Shown here piece by piece: positions 28,857 to 40,592 of a stretch of 49,000 nt of DNA (positions within the stretch are counted from its first letter, which is position 1; each line of letters begins with the position of its first letter). Position numbers and translations under genes: made by a program. Source of the DNA: Neocallimastix lanati (nom. inval.) (lineage: Eukaryota > Neocallimastigomycota > Neocallimastigomycetes > Neocallimastigales > Neocallimastigaceae). The stretch is from NCBI GenBank assembly GCA_016946835.1, contig JACVTC010000053.1, forward strand, positions 438,501 to 487,500, given 5' to 3'. The notes under the pieces are model-generated. The model saw only the letters and a program-made list of their open reading frames with translations. It was not told where the DNA came from and did not search any database.

Positions 28857-29563
28857 TTCCATTGGCAATATCTCCTTTCCTCAATATAGATGGCCTGAAG
28901 CTCATTTAAATTTTTTCACTGAAATAGAAATATGGTAAGAAAGGAATCTTTCCTTACTTTCTGATTTTGAAAATTATATCAATCATTATATATACTTGTT
29001 TCTTCTTGGCGGGAATTTAGTTTTAAATGAGCTACATTTCGATAGTGGAGAACAGAGACAATTAAATGAACTACTTTTCAAAGGTTCATCTGAGTCATCT
29101 GTTCCAAATATTGTGGGCTTGGCAGAATTCTTAACAAGGGCAATACCTATCATAAATAGTTCGTTTGAGCTATTATTTGATAGGTATTGTAAAATACCAA
29201 ACTTAACCATGAGCGTCGATGTCGTACTGATAAGGCATAATGATAATACAGGATCTTCATCTATTTCTACGAAGGGTGAATCTCGTCCTAGTAGTTCAAT
29301 AAATGATGAATCCGGGGAGAGTTTAGTGGACACCACACTATCTATTTTAAAGATGTTACTTCTAGGCTTTATTTCTTTTTTATTTGTTAGGAAGGGAAAA
29401 ATTCCCGCATAGTACAACTTGCCGAAATACATAGTATTTTTGAGCTTTTTCATTTTTTATTTTTTAACTTTTATTTTTATTTTTCAATTTCAAATGTACT
29501 TTTACCTACATGTATTTTTTACAATAAAATTAATAAAGTTATGGAAGTGTATTCTCTTCCCTG

Positions 29564-29608
<45 letters not shown>

Positions 29609-29729
29609 CCTTACTTCCTTCTTATTCTAATATTTTAAAATATGAAAATTCCATGAACAGGTATATTTATATATTCCTTCTTGGTTGGAATTTCAGCTTA
29701 AGATGAGCTACAATTTGATACTGGGGAAC
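28857..29729 (+). mobile_element. Old LINE relic, split by a younger LINE
   Basis: The older copy consists of 28857-28949 and 29607-29729. Joined across the younger insertion, it aligns to the LINE at about 9510-9660: 'aatctttccttac' then 'ttccttcttattctaa', then 'tatattccttcttgg' and 'atgagctacaatttgatact'. It carries no open frame. The right end meets a Ty3/gypsy relic at about 29730. Confidence 0.65.
28960..29606 (+). mobile_element. Young 5'-truncated LINE with poly(A) and 10-bp TSD
   Basis: Sequence from 'ctgattttgaaaattatatc' to a 40-base A-run (29567-29606). It is about 90% like the LINE at 9560-10202 by eye. The direct repeat TTCCTTACTT flanks it at 28950-28959 and 29607-29616, as expected for target-primed reverse transcription. 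Its coding part is open from the start of the copy to a stop at 29410-29412 and matches the C-terminal region of the other copy (FKGSS, LAEFLT, SFELLFDRY, SVDVVLIRHNDNT, DESGESLVDTT). This C-terminal domain is not one I recognise. Confidence 0.85.
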
Positions 29730-29730
29730 G

Positions 29731-30045
29731 TTTGTTTGGTCACTGTCACTTGATGCTCAAAAAATCATTTGACGAAATATAATTCTAAATTTTCTTTATA
29801 CTCCTGTACTTGCATATCCAAATTGTGACCTTCCCCCCTTCCTTGTAGTAACAGATAGCAGTAACTTCGTTATTGATACTATTCTTTCACAAAAAAATCA
29901 TAAAAGGATAACAAAAAATTCAACCAATTATGCTCTTTTCAAGATTGCTCTCTTCTGCTGAGAAAATACTACCCAAATCTATGATAAAGAGCTTTTTAGC
30001 AATTGTTGAAGCCTTAGAACAATGGCGACAGTGGGTTTTTTTAAA
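29731..30045 (+). mobile_element. Ty3/gypsy pol relic: RT end and RNase H
   Basis: Translation in shifting frames gives the Ty3/gypsy connection and RNase H signature: AQKSFDEI, then YTPVLAYPNCDLP, PFLVVTDSSNFVIDTILSQ (the position of the usual TDAS), and a YDKEL-LAIVEALEQWRQW block around 29980-30036. One frameshift lies in the YDKEL block, and other stops precede it. It is a dead fragment in plus orientation. About 690 bp of A+T-only sequence separates it from the integrase part of what may be the same element. Confidence 0.85.
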
Positions 30046-30735
30046 TAATTGTTGTTTAGTAAAATTTATTAATAAAATTATAATATTGGTACAATTAAAA
30101 TAATAATTCTAATTCTTAAAATTTACAAGAGAGTCCTCTATTTCTAATATTAATAATTTAATCTATTTATAAAAAATAGGTAATCCATTAATTATTTATT
30201 CTAATATAGAACTATATTAATTTTATATGAATTAAAATATTATAATTATTATAATTATAATAATACATATTGAAATAAAATAAAATAAAATAATTATTAT
30301 CAAAAAGATATAAATTTAATATTTAATAATTATTATTAAATATACAAATATGTTACTACACATATTTGTTTTATATCATTATATATTATTAGCATAGTTA
30401 TTTAATCATATATATGCATAGTTATATAATCATATAATAGTTATTAATAATATTAGTTTATATAATCATATATATTATTAGCTATACTATCGATATATAT
30501 TAGCATAGTTATATAGTTAATTAAATAGTATAGCATAGTTATATTATTTTATTATTATTATTATGCTTATATTATTGATATTATTATTAAAGTTAGTTAA
30601 TATATATATCAACATCAAACATATGCTGATATTTGGATGCCTTAAATATGCTAGTTTGAGTATAAAATGTAATTGTTTTGCATAGTTTATTTGCTTATGT
30701 TTTTGTACTTGTTTTGGTATAAAAAAGACATCCAA
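30046..30735. other. A+T-rich filler between the two gypsy relics
   Basis: Low-complexity sequence with repeats such as 'catagttatataatcatata' around 30392-30440 and no coding signal. It occupies the place where the end of RNase H and the integrase zinc finger should be, so it is either an insertion or sequence decayed past recognition. Confidence 0.6.
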
Positions 30736-31625
30736 ATATACCTATATAAAAATCACAGTACACAATCCACTTCTAAATTTTGGACTTCTATTGGTAAAAC
30801 TTTTAAAAATTTCAATAAATACTTTCTTCGCCCTTTCACCATCAAGCAAACAGTTTAACGGAGAGGGTGAACTGGGTTGTTGAACAATTTCCCAGATATC
30901 AATCAAATTTTAAAGGGGTCAAATTGGCATAATTTTCTATTCCTTTTCCGGAAATTCTATTATAACAGTTCAATTCAAGAATCGCTACAAGAATTCACCT
31001 TTCTACACAAAATTATGGTTACAATCCTCTGTTTCTTTCCAGTTAATACTAAGTTTCTATCGATCTTCCTTGTGTAGAAGAAGAAGTCACCACAAAACTT
31101 ATCAGAACTTTTCAAATAATTAAAAAGAAAACTTTAAAGCAAGCAAATAAAAAAAAATTGATAATAAACACAGAATTAAAGCCCCTGAAATTCAAAGTCA
31201 ACAATCAAAGTATGGATTAACAGTTCCCTTATAATTCGTAATAAAAAAAAAAAAAAAAAAAAAAGAAATTAAAACCAAGAAAGTTAGGATCTTATAAAAT
31301 TTCATGTAAAAATTTCCCTAATAATTTACAAAGTTGATTTTCCTTAATATATATATATATATAAGAATTTACCCAATCATTCAAGTATCTGAACTCGAAC
31401 CATTATTATAAGAAAGAAAGAAACACCACTTCCAATTAAATTCAATGACGAAAGAAGAATATTAGGTTTAATAAATTCTCGATAAAAGAAGACATTATGG
31501 GAAAATTCAATATTTTATTAAGTGGAAAAAGGATATCCGTTATCTAAGGCATTTTTTGACCCTGAAACAAGTCTTAATTTTTCATAATTACTTGATAAAT
31601 TCAATAAATCTTCTTCAACTACTAA
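30736..31625 (+). mobile_element. Ty3/gypsy chromovirus relic: integrase and chromodomain
   Basis: Consecutive integrase landmarks appear in shifting frames. TQSTSKFWTSIGKTF is at about 30759-30804 and FHHQANSLTERVNWVVEQ at 30835-30888, the place of the usual HPQTDGQTERVN motif. NWHNFLFL and YYNSS follow at 30921-30975, then SPFYT and YGYNPL at about 30990-31035. LKPRKLGSYKI is at about 31271-31303 and IYPIIQVSELEPLL at 31363-31404. A chromodomain-like end follows: ILDKRRHYGKIQYFIKW at about 31478-31525, then KGYPLSKAFFDPETSLNFS one frame over, to about 31587. The many frameshifts and stops show it is dead. The C-terminal chromodomain places it among chromoviruses. Confidence 0.87.
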
Positions 31626-31668
31626 TAATTAATAATAATTACGGATAAATGCTAATAATTATTCTTCC

Positions 31669-31721
<53 letters not shown>

Positions 31722-31899
31722 ATATATAGATGTATAATTTCACAATAAAATATTTTAAAATTTTCACTTTTATTAATTAATTAATTAAAAGTAATTTAAA
31801 ATATTATTATTAACTGATGAATAAATAATAAGTAATATTTATATTATGAATAAATAAATAAAGCTCGTTCATTATAAAACATATTTTAAAATTACTTAG
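31626..31899. other. Low-complexity spacer with a 49-base A-run
   Basis: Contains an uninterrupted run of A at 31671-31719, then AT-rich sequence. No gene or clear element boundary is visible. Confidence 0.6.
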
Positions 31900-32104
31900 T
31901 GTTACAAACCTATCGTGTAAATACGTTTAATTCAATTTAAGCAATTGCCCCATTACACTACCATAGAAAATAATTATAAATAACATGTAATGACATATTC
32001 TTAAATGGAGTATGTCTTTCTTAATATAAAAGCAATAAAATAAATAAATAAACACATAATAAATATATAAATATTATTTCTGATTTTAAGTGTTATATTT
32101 AATA
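31900..32104 (+). mobile_element. Diverged copia-type solo LTR
   Basis: The 3' two thirds follow the sense strand of the copia LTR closely: 'ataaataacatgtaatgaca', 'atattcttaaatg', 'gtctttct', 'aaaagcaataaa', 'aaacacataataaa' and 'aagtgttatatttaata'. The 5' third (TGTTACAAACC..., GCCCC near 31950) is different, so it is a related subfamily or a rearranged LTR. The terminal CA has become TA. No target duplication is recognisable, and no internal region adjoins it. Confidence 0.75.
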
Positions 32105-32195
32105 AAATTATATATATATATATTTTTTATTTTAATATTTTTTATATATATTGTAATAATATATTTAGTATTTTTAATACTTTTTTAAATTTTAT

Positions 32196-32545
32196 CATTG
32201 AGCTCGAGGAAATGAAGGCATTTTTATTAATAATATTTTTTCAATCATCTTCCTCTTGGTGGAAGAGATGCAGACATTATTGATTCAGATTGTTAAATAG
32301 GAATGGGATGTTTTTGTTTAAGAATCAAATCCTTTCTGGGGATTATTCTTAAACCGCCATTCTTATTCCTGGTGCGATCTACGTCTCCACTCTTTACAGA
32401 AAATATGCCTAAGTACAGTTACTCGACAAGAGTTGCTATTCCAACTGGTATAAGCGTAAACTAACCAGGAGGGGTCAACATTGAAAATGCAGTTAAGACA
32501 GTCTAGCCAGCAAGGTCAATGTCTCTGAAAGAAGAAGACTATAAT
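32196..32545. other. Unidentified G+C-richer island with strong hairpins
   Basis: About 350 bp of higher-complexity sequence inside A+T-only surroundings. It has a hairpin TCTTCC/GGAAGA near 32248-32266. A stronger one, GTTTAAGAAT/ATTCTTAAAC with AATCC/GGATT, spans 32316-32354 inside an outer GGAAT/ATTCC pair (32300-32369). A small ACTC/GAGT hairpin is at 32421-32433. No frame stays open and no motif was recognised. It could be the remains of a transposon, or a structured RNA gene. Confidence 0.5.
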
Positions 32546-33057
32546 TTCTTTCTAGATTGCTTCAAAATAATATTTTAAATAGTAATATGAAATAAAAAGT
32601 AATATTAAAATATATATTTATATATATATATATATATAAATTCAGAAAAAAAAAGTTCATAGGTAAGAAAACTTCACCTCTAGATTATAAGATTTCTATT
32701 TAAAAGGAGAATTCTTATTCCTAATTATTGTTTGTTATCAAATTAGAAAAATAATATTTTTTTTTTTTTTTTATTAATTGTGTTTTTTTTTTTTTTATAA
32801 AAAATAATAAATATTCATGTAATAAATAAATAAATAAAGTTAAAAGTTCGCAATAATTGAGACAATGAAAAAAAAAAAAAAAAAAATTGATATCGAAACA
32901 ATAAGACGAAGATTTTGATAAATATATATATATATATTCATTCTCAAAAGAGAGAATCCATGTCGATACCCAGATAAAAATACAAAAAAAAAAAAAAAAA
33001 AAAGGTTTTTTTACCCAATGAACCAATTATTTTTCGATCTTCTGAAGAAAAAGTTTG

Positions 33058-33112
33058 AGAGAAAAAGAAAGAAAGAAAGAAAGAAAGAAAGAGAAAGAGA
33101 GAGAGAGAGAGT
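33058..33112 (+). repeat. GAAA/GA purine tract
   Basis: A 55-base all-purine run made of GAAA units passing into (GA)n, followed at 33130-33145 by a T-run and at 33146-33168 by another GA-rich stretch. Such tracts can form triplex DNA. A similar purine tract precedes the prominin-like start codon, but no gene start is visible here. Confidence 0.85.
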
Positions 33113-33248
33113 TTATTAGACATCATACTCTTTTTTTTTTTTTTTCGAGAAAAAGAAGAGAGAGAAAACTTTAAAAAAATAAATTTATATCATCAAAAGA
33201 TAAAACTAATATATATATATATATATTATATTTATTATAGAAAATATT

Positions 33249-33281
<33 letters not shown>

Positions 33282-33320
33282 ACAATTTATTTTTTTATTG
33301 CTAATAAAATATTATTATTA

Positions 33321-33505
33321 GACTAAGTGAAATTAAATGAAAAATAAGCTTCAAATGTATTGTAATAAAAATAATGTATAAGCCACAATGTATTATATAA
33401 AAACATTTAATTTTATAATATTTTAAATGGTAGTAACTCTTTATCATAAAATAGATTAATAAAATTGACATAATTAAAAACCATAAAATTCCTGAATTTT
33501 AAAAA
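33321..33505 (+). repeat. Dispersed direct repeat, copy A
   Basis: It shares an ordered series of blocks with 34720-34910: GACTA, 'tgaaatta', 'atgaaaaataa', 'ataagccacaat', 'tttaattt', 'tttaaatg', 'ttgacataatta' and 'ataaa'. Estimated similarity is about 75-80% by eye. It is unlike any other repeat in the window. Confidence 0.7.
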
Positions 33506-33684
33506 GATTTTTAACAAAAGAGTCGTTTACCGGAGACATTATTATTTGAATTTTAAATGATGATAAAAGCTACTTATGGTGTTAATTTAAGGAATACTAA
33601 TAAAACTGATCAAAATGAATCAAGATTGCAAAATTGAGGAAACTCGTAAAATGTAAAATAGTTGATAAAAGGGAATTATCAAAA

Positions 33685-33716
<32 letters not shown>

Positions 33717-33737
33717 ATGTTAATTTAATAGGGAAAA

Positions 33738-33753
33738 ATACGCTTAAGCGTAT
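33738..33753. repeat. 16-bp perfect palindrome with G+C core
   Basis: ATACGCTTAAGCGTAT is identical to its reverse complement. In a sequence this A+T-rich a palindrome with four G/C bases on each side is rarer than an AT palindrome. No adjacent gene explains it. Confidence 0.85.
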
Positions 33754-34719
33754 ATAAGAACAAATTATATATCTTCATACTAGAGACTCTTAATTGAAAT
33801 TATAATTTTTTTGATATTTTAGCAAATAAAACTCTAGGTTATTAGTAATGTAATATATCTATACATAAAAGAATCTACGATATTGATCAATTATTTCAAC
33901 CTCATGAATATACAAAATTCAATTTAATAATACAATTAAACAATCATGTATTAAATAATAACTGATTCTTTGTATTGATTATTAAAAAATCATATTTTTT
34001 ATTGAAAATGAATAAAAAAAAAAAGTCTAAATAGAGAAAATTAGTGAAAACTAACCTAGCCTACAAGAAGAAATTAACTGAAACATTGAATCTTATTAAA
34101 TTAAGAAATAATTTACACTATTTACTAATAAAATTAAATGGCTAAAATAGTATAATTAGTTTATAAATGTAATCAATTTTAATATCCTCAAGATTTATCA
34201 AGTACACCGATATATAAGTAATAATTTATTTTACTAGTAATCGCTAAAACCTACAAAACGAAAATATATAAAAGTATGCGCTCATCTTCAAAGCGGATTA
34301 TAATTGAAAGTGACCCAATTTATAAGAAGTATTCACACAAATTGAGACGGTGTAATATCATTCTTCTTGAGAAAGGTTTCCACCACATAAATGGTAAATA
34401 AACCATATATTATTAGAGATACTTTATAATCATCCAATATTAATTGTGTAATAATATTAAATATTTAGTTTTAGGAGAAAATTATTAGATTACAAATATA
34501 TTTAAGAAATTATTTTAACTATATTTAATTTGAATTAAAGAATTAATATAATGTAAAATTATTTATTCATGTAAAATTAAAGGATAATTTAGAATAGAAA
34601 TAAATAATAGTTTATTAATATCAAGTTAATATTATAAAATAGGATAATTTTATCTACACATATTCACCAGTAAACCAATTTATTCACAATAGAATAACTA
34701 GGTTTAAAGGGTAATATTC

Positions 34720-34910
34720 GACTATTTGAAATTATATGAAAAATAATACAAATAATTTATAAGCCACAATATATTAATATAAAAAATTTAATTTATAATC
34801 ATTTAAATGCTTTTTAACTTTTTATATTAATAAAGTTGACATAATTATAAATCATAAATTCATTTTAATAAAGTTGACATAATTACAAATTATAAATTCC
34901 TAATTTTTAA
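34720..34910 (+). repeat. Dispersed direct repeat, copy B
   Basis: Partner of 33321-33505 in the same orientation, 1.4 kb downstream. Its 3' part contains an extra tandem duplication: two copies of a roughly 37-bp unit around 'aataaagttgacataatta' at about 34830-34905, against one in copy A. Confidence 0.7.
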
Positions 34911-35609
34911 CAATTATTTACTTATTTATTTATTTATTTATTTATTTATTATTCACTTAGTTGTTTATTTATATATTTATTTTTCATTAATTACTTTATA
35001 AATTTATTTACTTATTTATTTATTTACATTTTCCAAATATTAAATATAAATATATAAATAGTAAAATAGGTTTTCAGACCAATCACAAATCGAGAATATT
35101 TTAAAATGTAATTATTAATAAATTGTATTAGAATTTTTTTGTAATAAAAAAAAAAAAAAAAAAAAAAAACTAAAAGAAAATCAATTATAGTCAACTTTTC
35201 AATTTAAAGAAAGATATATTTTATAATACAAGTTATATATAACTTCAAAATTTTAATTATAGAAAAATAAGTGAATCTTTTATTTTTCATCTTCTTTTTT
35301 TTTTCTTTTTGATTTTATTTTCGTTTTTAATGTTTTTATGATAATAATTAATACATCTTTAAAATAAATAAATAAATAATCTGTAATTACTATTCTAATT
35401 ATTTTATTTAAAAAGGAAATTAAAATAATAAAAATAAATATCAAAAATAAAAATAAAAATAAAAATTAAAAAAATAAAAAGGAATGGCTAATTCAAGCTG
35501 AAATAATATTGTATAAATTCATTATTATATAAATATATACCTTTTTTTTTCTTCCTTCAATTTCTTTTATAATTTTATCATGATTCAATATTTTTTTTAA
35601 TAATTTGAT

Positions 35610-35640
<31 letters not shown>

Positions 35641-35736
35641 TTTTTTATTTTTTATTTTTATTTTGTTTTTTGATTTTGGAATATTTTCATTAATTCAAAA
35701 TTAGAAGGTTCTAAATCATTTTAAAATTATTACAAA

Positions 35737-35960
35737 TAATAATAATAATAATAAATAATATAATAAATAATAAATAATAAATAAATAATAATAAATAAAT
35801 AATAATAAATAAATAATAATAAATAAATAATAATAAATAATAATAATAATTAATAATAAATAATAAATAATAAATAATTAAATAATAAATATTAAATAAA
35901 TAATAATAAATATTAAATATTAATTATTAATTATTAAATAATAAATAATAAATAATTATA
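35737..35960. repeat. Degenerate AATAAATAATA-type array
   Basis: About 220 bp built from AAT and AAAT units in irregular order. Not coding. Confidence 0.85.
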
Positions 35961-37751
35961 ATAATAATAATAATTATAGTTTAATATTAATACCAAAAAG
36001 TTTAAAAAATAAAAAAATTTAATAAAAGTAAATAATAGTCAATAATTTAATAATTCATAATTTATAGTAAACAATAATTAATAATGAACTTAAAAAAAAA
36101 AAAAAAAAAAAAATTAACTAATTGTACAATGATTAGTATTAAATAATAATTATAAAAATTTCAACCATTGTGAAAAGTCAACAGCTATGATATTATAATA
36201 TTTTCTCACATATATGTAATATTTATGAAAGCCAGCAAAAGAAAAGATTACTTTAACTGTTTATCCATTTATTATGAATTATATTAAATTTTCATAAATT
36301 TTGACATATAAAATATGGATCTATTACACAGAATCATTCGATAATGGAACAAGGTTGAAAAAAAAAAAAAATATTGACTTATTAATTAATTAAAAAAAAA
36401 TTATAGATTATAACTTTTTTTTTTCTAATTAATTCTATTAATTATACATTTTAATATTATGAAGCATTTAATTAGTATTTATTTAATTATTCATTTAATT
36501 ATATATATATTTATTTAATTATTCAATTATTTTTTATTCAATTATTTAATATTTATTATTCATTATTTATTATTTAATATTTATTATTTATTATTAATTA
36601 TTTAACTATTATATATTATTTAATAAATGTTATTTTCTTTTCATTATTTAACTATTTATATGTGTTATTAATAAATATTATAACCTATTTATAGTTTTTA
36701 ATAATTGAATATTTATTAAATCATTAACATTTTAATTGAATATATATTACAATTTATTGAAGATATATTTCATAAATTAACAATTAACATTATTAACATT
36801 TCAATGACACTATATATTATTCATTTATTATCAATATTATTATAATATATGTTAAAATTAATCTTAATTGAAATGTCATAATTTTATCCCTTTTTTCACT
36901 TTTTTTCACTGTAGAATGATTTGTTTTAGTATATATTAAATTTTTTATTGACATCTATGACGTATATATTAATATTATATTGAAATATATATGTAATGTA
37001 TATATAAAATAAATTTTCCATTTTTTTTAGATACATTTCAAATGGAATGGTACAAAGAATATTAAAAAAAAAGAAAAAGAAAAAAAATTTTTAATTTTTT
37101 ATTTTTAATTTGTTTTTATTGATGAATATATAAGAAATAAAAAATATATATATCTATATTTATTATAGATATATATTATAGATATATATTATAGATATAT
37201 ATTATAGATATATATATACTTTTTTTCTAAAGGTCTTTTTTTTATTATTATTTTATTAATTATTGAAAGTATTAATGAGAAAAAAAAAAGTTTTTTCTAA
37301 ATCAGACTATTAGATACTTTATTTTATGTTAATATGATTGCATTTATCATAATTATTTTTTTTTGTATATAAAAATAATTGCTTCAGAATCCGAAGGATA
37401 GCAATTAAGTAAGATGGCTCTTTTTTTTTTTTTCAGTTATTTATTTATTTATCTATTTATTTGATAATAACAATAATAATAAATTATCAAAAATAAAGTG
37501 TCCTTCTATGATAGTTTGAAAAATAATAATTAAAAAAAATTACTTTGTATTATTAATATATAATAAAAAATAAAAAAAAAATAAGCAATAAATTATTTTA
37601 AATTCTTAAATATCCTGTGTTAATAATACAAATTATAAATATTTATAGTAAAAAAACCTTTTTATTTTATTTTTTTATTTTTTTTTTTTTTTTTAATATG
37701 AAATATAAAATTCTGATAATTGTCATTCTAATTATTTTATTAAATTATTCA

Positions 37752-38080
37752 ATTATTTATTATTTATTATTTATTATTTATTATTTATTATTTATTATTT
37801 ATTATTTATTATTTATTATTTATTATTTATTTATTTATTATTTATTATTTATTATTTATTATTTATTATTTATTTATTTATTATTTATTATTTATTATTT
37901 ATTATTTATTATTTATTATTTATTATTTATTATTTATTATTTATTATTTATTATTTATTATTTATTATTTATTATTTATTATTTATTATTTATTATTTAT
38001 TATTTATTATTTATTATTTATTATTTATTATTTATTATTTATTATTTATTATTTATTATTTATTATTTATTATTTATTAT
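37752..38080. repeat. 7-bp satellite (TTATTTA)n
   Basis: About 45 copies of a 7-bp unit in near-perfect register, with longer variants carrying an extra TTTA near 37827 and 37871. Because 7 is not a multiple of 3 and the unit has no stop in one reading, it creates a spurious 176-codon open frame rich in Tyr, Leu and Ile. Confidence 0.95.
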
Positions 38081-38695
38081 AATTTTTTTAAAAAAAAAAG
38101 TTTATTTTAAGTTTAACCAATTTAATAAATACATATTTAGTGAATAATTCAATATATATCTATTTCATTTGATTATATATATATAAATATATTATTATTT
38201 ATTCACAACTACTCATACTCATAATTATTTCTTCCATAATTACTTTCATATATATATAATAATTAAAAAATTAATAAATACATAAATAATTAGAATTGTA
38301 ATAATAAATAAATAAATTAATCATTAAATAAATAAATAATTAGAATAGTAATAATAAATACTTAATTAAATAAATAAATGAATGAATGTATTAAATATAA
38401 AAAAAATAAAGTTTAATAATTTAATAAATAAGATAAAGTAAAAGTTTTCTATTTTATTTTTAATTTTAGTTTTAATTTTATTTTTAATTTTTATTTTTAA
38501 TTTTTATTTTGACAGTTAAATATGAAATGAATTTTATAATTTAAGGTTAGATAAAGATCTATTTTTAATTTTTTTATTTCTTATGGTGTTCAAATCTATG
38601 AAAGATATAAAGACATTAAAGATATTATAAGATATATATTTTTACCTTCATTATATTATATATAGATATAGATAGAAGAATAAATATAAATATAG

Positions 38696-38726
38696 ATAAA
38701 GATATAGCTATATGCTATATCTTTAT
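38696..38726. repeat. 13-bp-stem hairpin
   Basis: ATAAAGATATAGC and GCTATATCTTTAT face each other across a 5-base TATAT loop. Weaker pairing may extend outwards. No gene end is near. Confidence 0.8.
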
Positions 38727-38912
38727 TTATATATTTAGTCATATAAATACATCAATAGTAATATATAATCTTAGTGAGTTGAATAGTTATAATCATACTA
38801 TATTTTAGATATGAGTGGTTGGTAGAACTGTCTTTTTTTTTTCTCTCTTTCTTTCTTTTGTATTAACCTGCATTCTATATAAAAAAGTAATGTTAGTTAC
38901 TATAATTTAATG

Positions 38913-38917
<5 letters not shown>

Positions 38918-38976
<59 letters not shown>
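38918..38976. repeat. (ATT)n microsatellite
   Basis: About 19 uninterrupted ATT units in intergenic sequence. Confidence 0.92.
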
Positions 38977-40592
38977 AAGTTTTATATTATTGTTTAAAGC
39001 TTTTATTTAATACTTAAAGTTTATATTTAATCTTTAAAGTTTTCAATTATTGATATTATTAATTATTATTTCAATTAATGAATATTTATTAAAATAAATA
39101 ATTAATTTTTTGATATTAAATCATATGATATTATCATGACAATCCTACATAAATTTTATCTCATTATAAAAAATTAATTAATTATATTATTAAATAAGGT
39201 TTTATACAAATTAAAAAAAAAAAAAAAAAAGAAAAAAAACTTTAAATTATTTTATATATATTTATCATGTATTCTATTGTTAATATATTATATAATTAGT
39301 TAATTCTATTTCAACTGATAATCATATATTTATATCTCTTATTAATTAATTTTAACACAAAGCTAAAAGTTCCATTTATTACAATACATTATTAATATAT
39401 TGTAATAAAAAGTATATCTAATATAAAAAAAAAGAAATGATTTAAAGTATAAAATAGAGTTGTCATTGAATCATTTTAAATTATGTAATTTATGATTTAT
39501 ATAGCAATATATTATATTATAAAGGTTCATATATTATCTGTTAAAATTTTTTTTTACATCATTATTACTATTAAACATTTTTTATTGAAAAATGTATATT
39601 GTATTTTATATTAATAATATATTATAATCCATTTATCTAAATATAGTTGCTTGTATATTAGCATTACTCTATTTTCATTCTAATTTAAATGTTATTAATT
39701 TAATATAAATAAATAGCATTTTTTTATATTAATTATTAATCATAAATATACATTATATTGTTAATGACTTCAAATCAATTAATAAAAGTATAAAACTATT
39801 TAATAAAACCAGTCTAATAAAAATATATTATTTATATATAGAAATTAATATAATCTATTAATTGTATTTCTAACCCTATCTTAAAATTTTATTAAATAAA
39901 TAAATAATAAATAAATAAATTAATAAATATTAATATTAATATTAATAAATAAATAAATATATAAAAATAAATATATAAATTTTTTATTTCAATAATTAAA
40001 AACTTTTAAAAAAAAAACTTTTTAGGCATAAAAGATAAATAATAAAATACAATATACATTTTTATTATATTTTATTATATTTTCTATATTTTATTGATGT
40101 CTTTTTTATAATATTTATTTAATATTTATTTAATATTTATATATTTTACTTTTTTGTTTTGTTTAATGGTATAAGTAAATTTTTTTAAAGTTTTTTTTTT
40201 TTTTTTTAAAAAAAACCTTTTATACATAGATAAATGATATATTATTAGTATTATTTTAAAAGGAGAACCTTTTCAAAACATTAAAGGATTTTAAATATTT
40301 GATATGAAATGGTTAATCTATTAAAATATTGATCTTTATATTATTATTCCATTTAAGTCTTATTATTTTATTTTAGTTTTCTTCTTTTTTATTTTATCCC
40401 TTTTTTTTTTTTTTAACTCCATTAATTTTTTTTTATTTTTATTATTTTATTTCTTATTTTTATGCTTGATACTCATAATCAATAATGAATAAAATAAAAA
40501 AAAAGGGAAATATATACATTATATATTATTATAAATAAATTATAAATAGTACAAAAATCTAGTATTAAATCTATAATATATATAACATATTT

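Noticed and set aside
32721-33126. Antisense frames of 101 and 60 codons rich in Phe/Ser
   Set aside because: Produced by A-runs and the purine tract read on the other strand.
37617-38147. 176-codon open frame of Tyr/Leu/Ile/Phe
   Set aside because: It is the translation of the (TTATTTA)n satellite and adjoining T-runs; there is no non-repetitive coding content.
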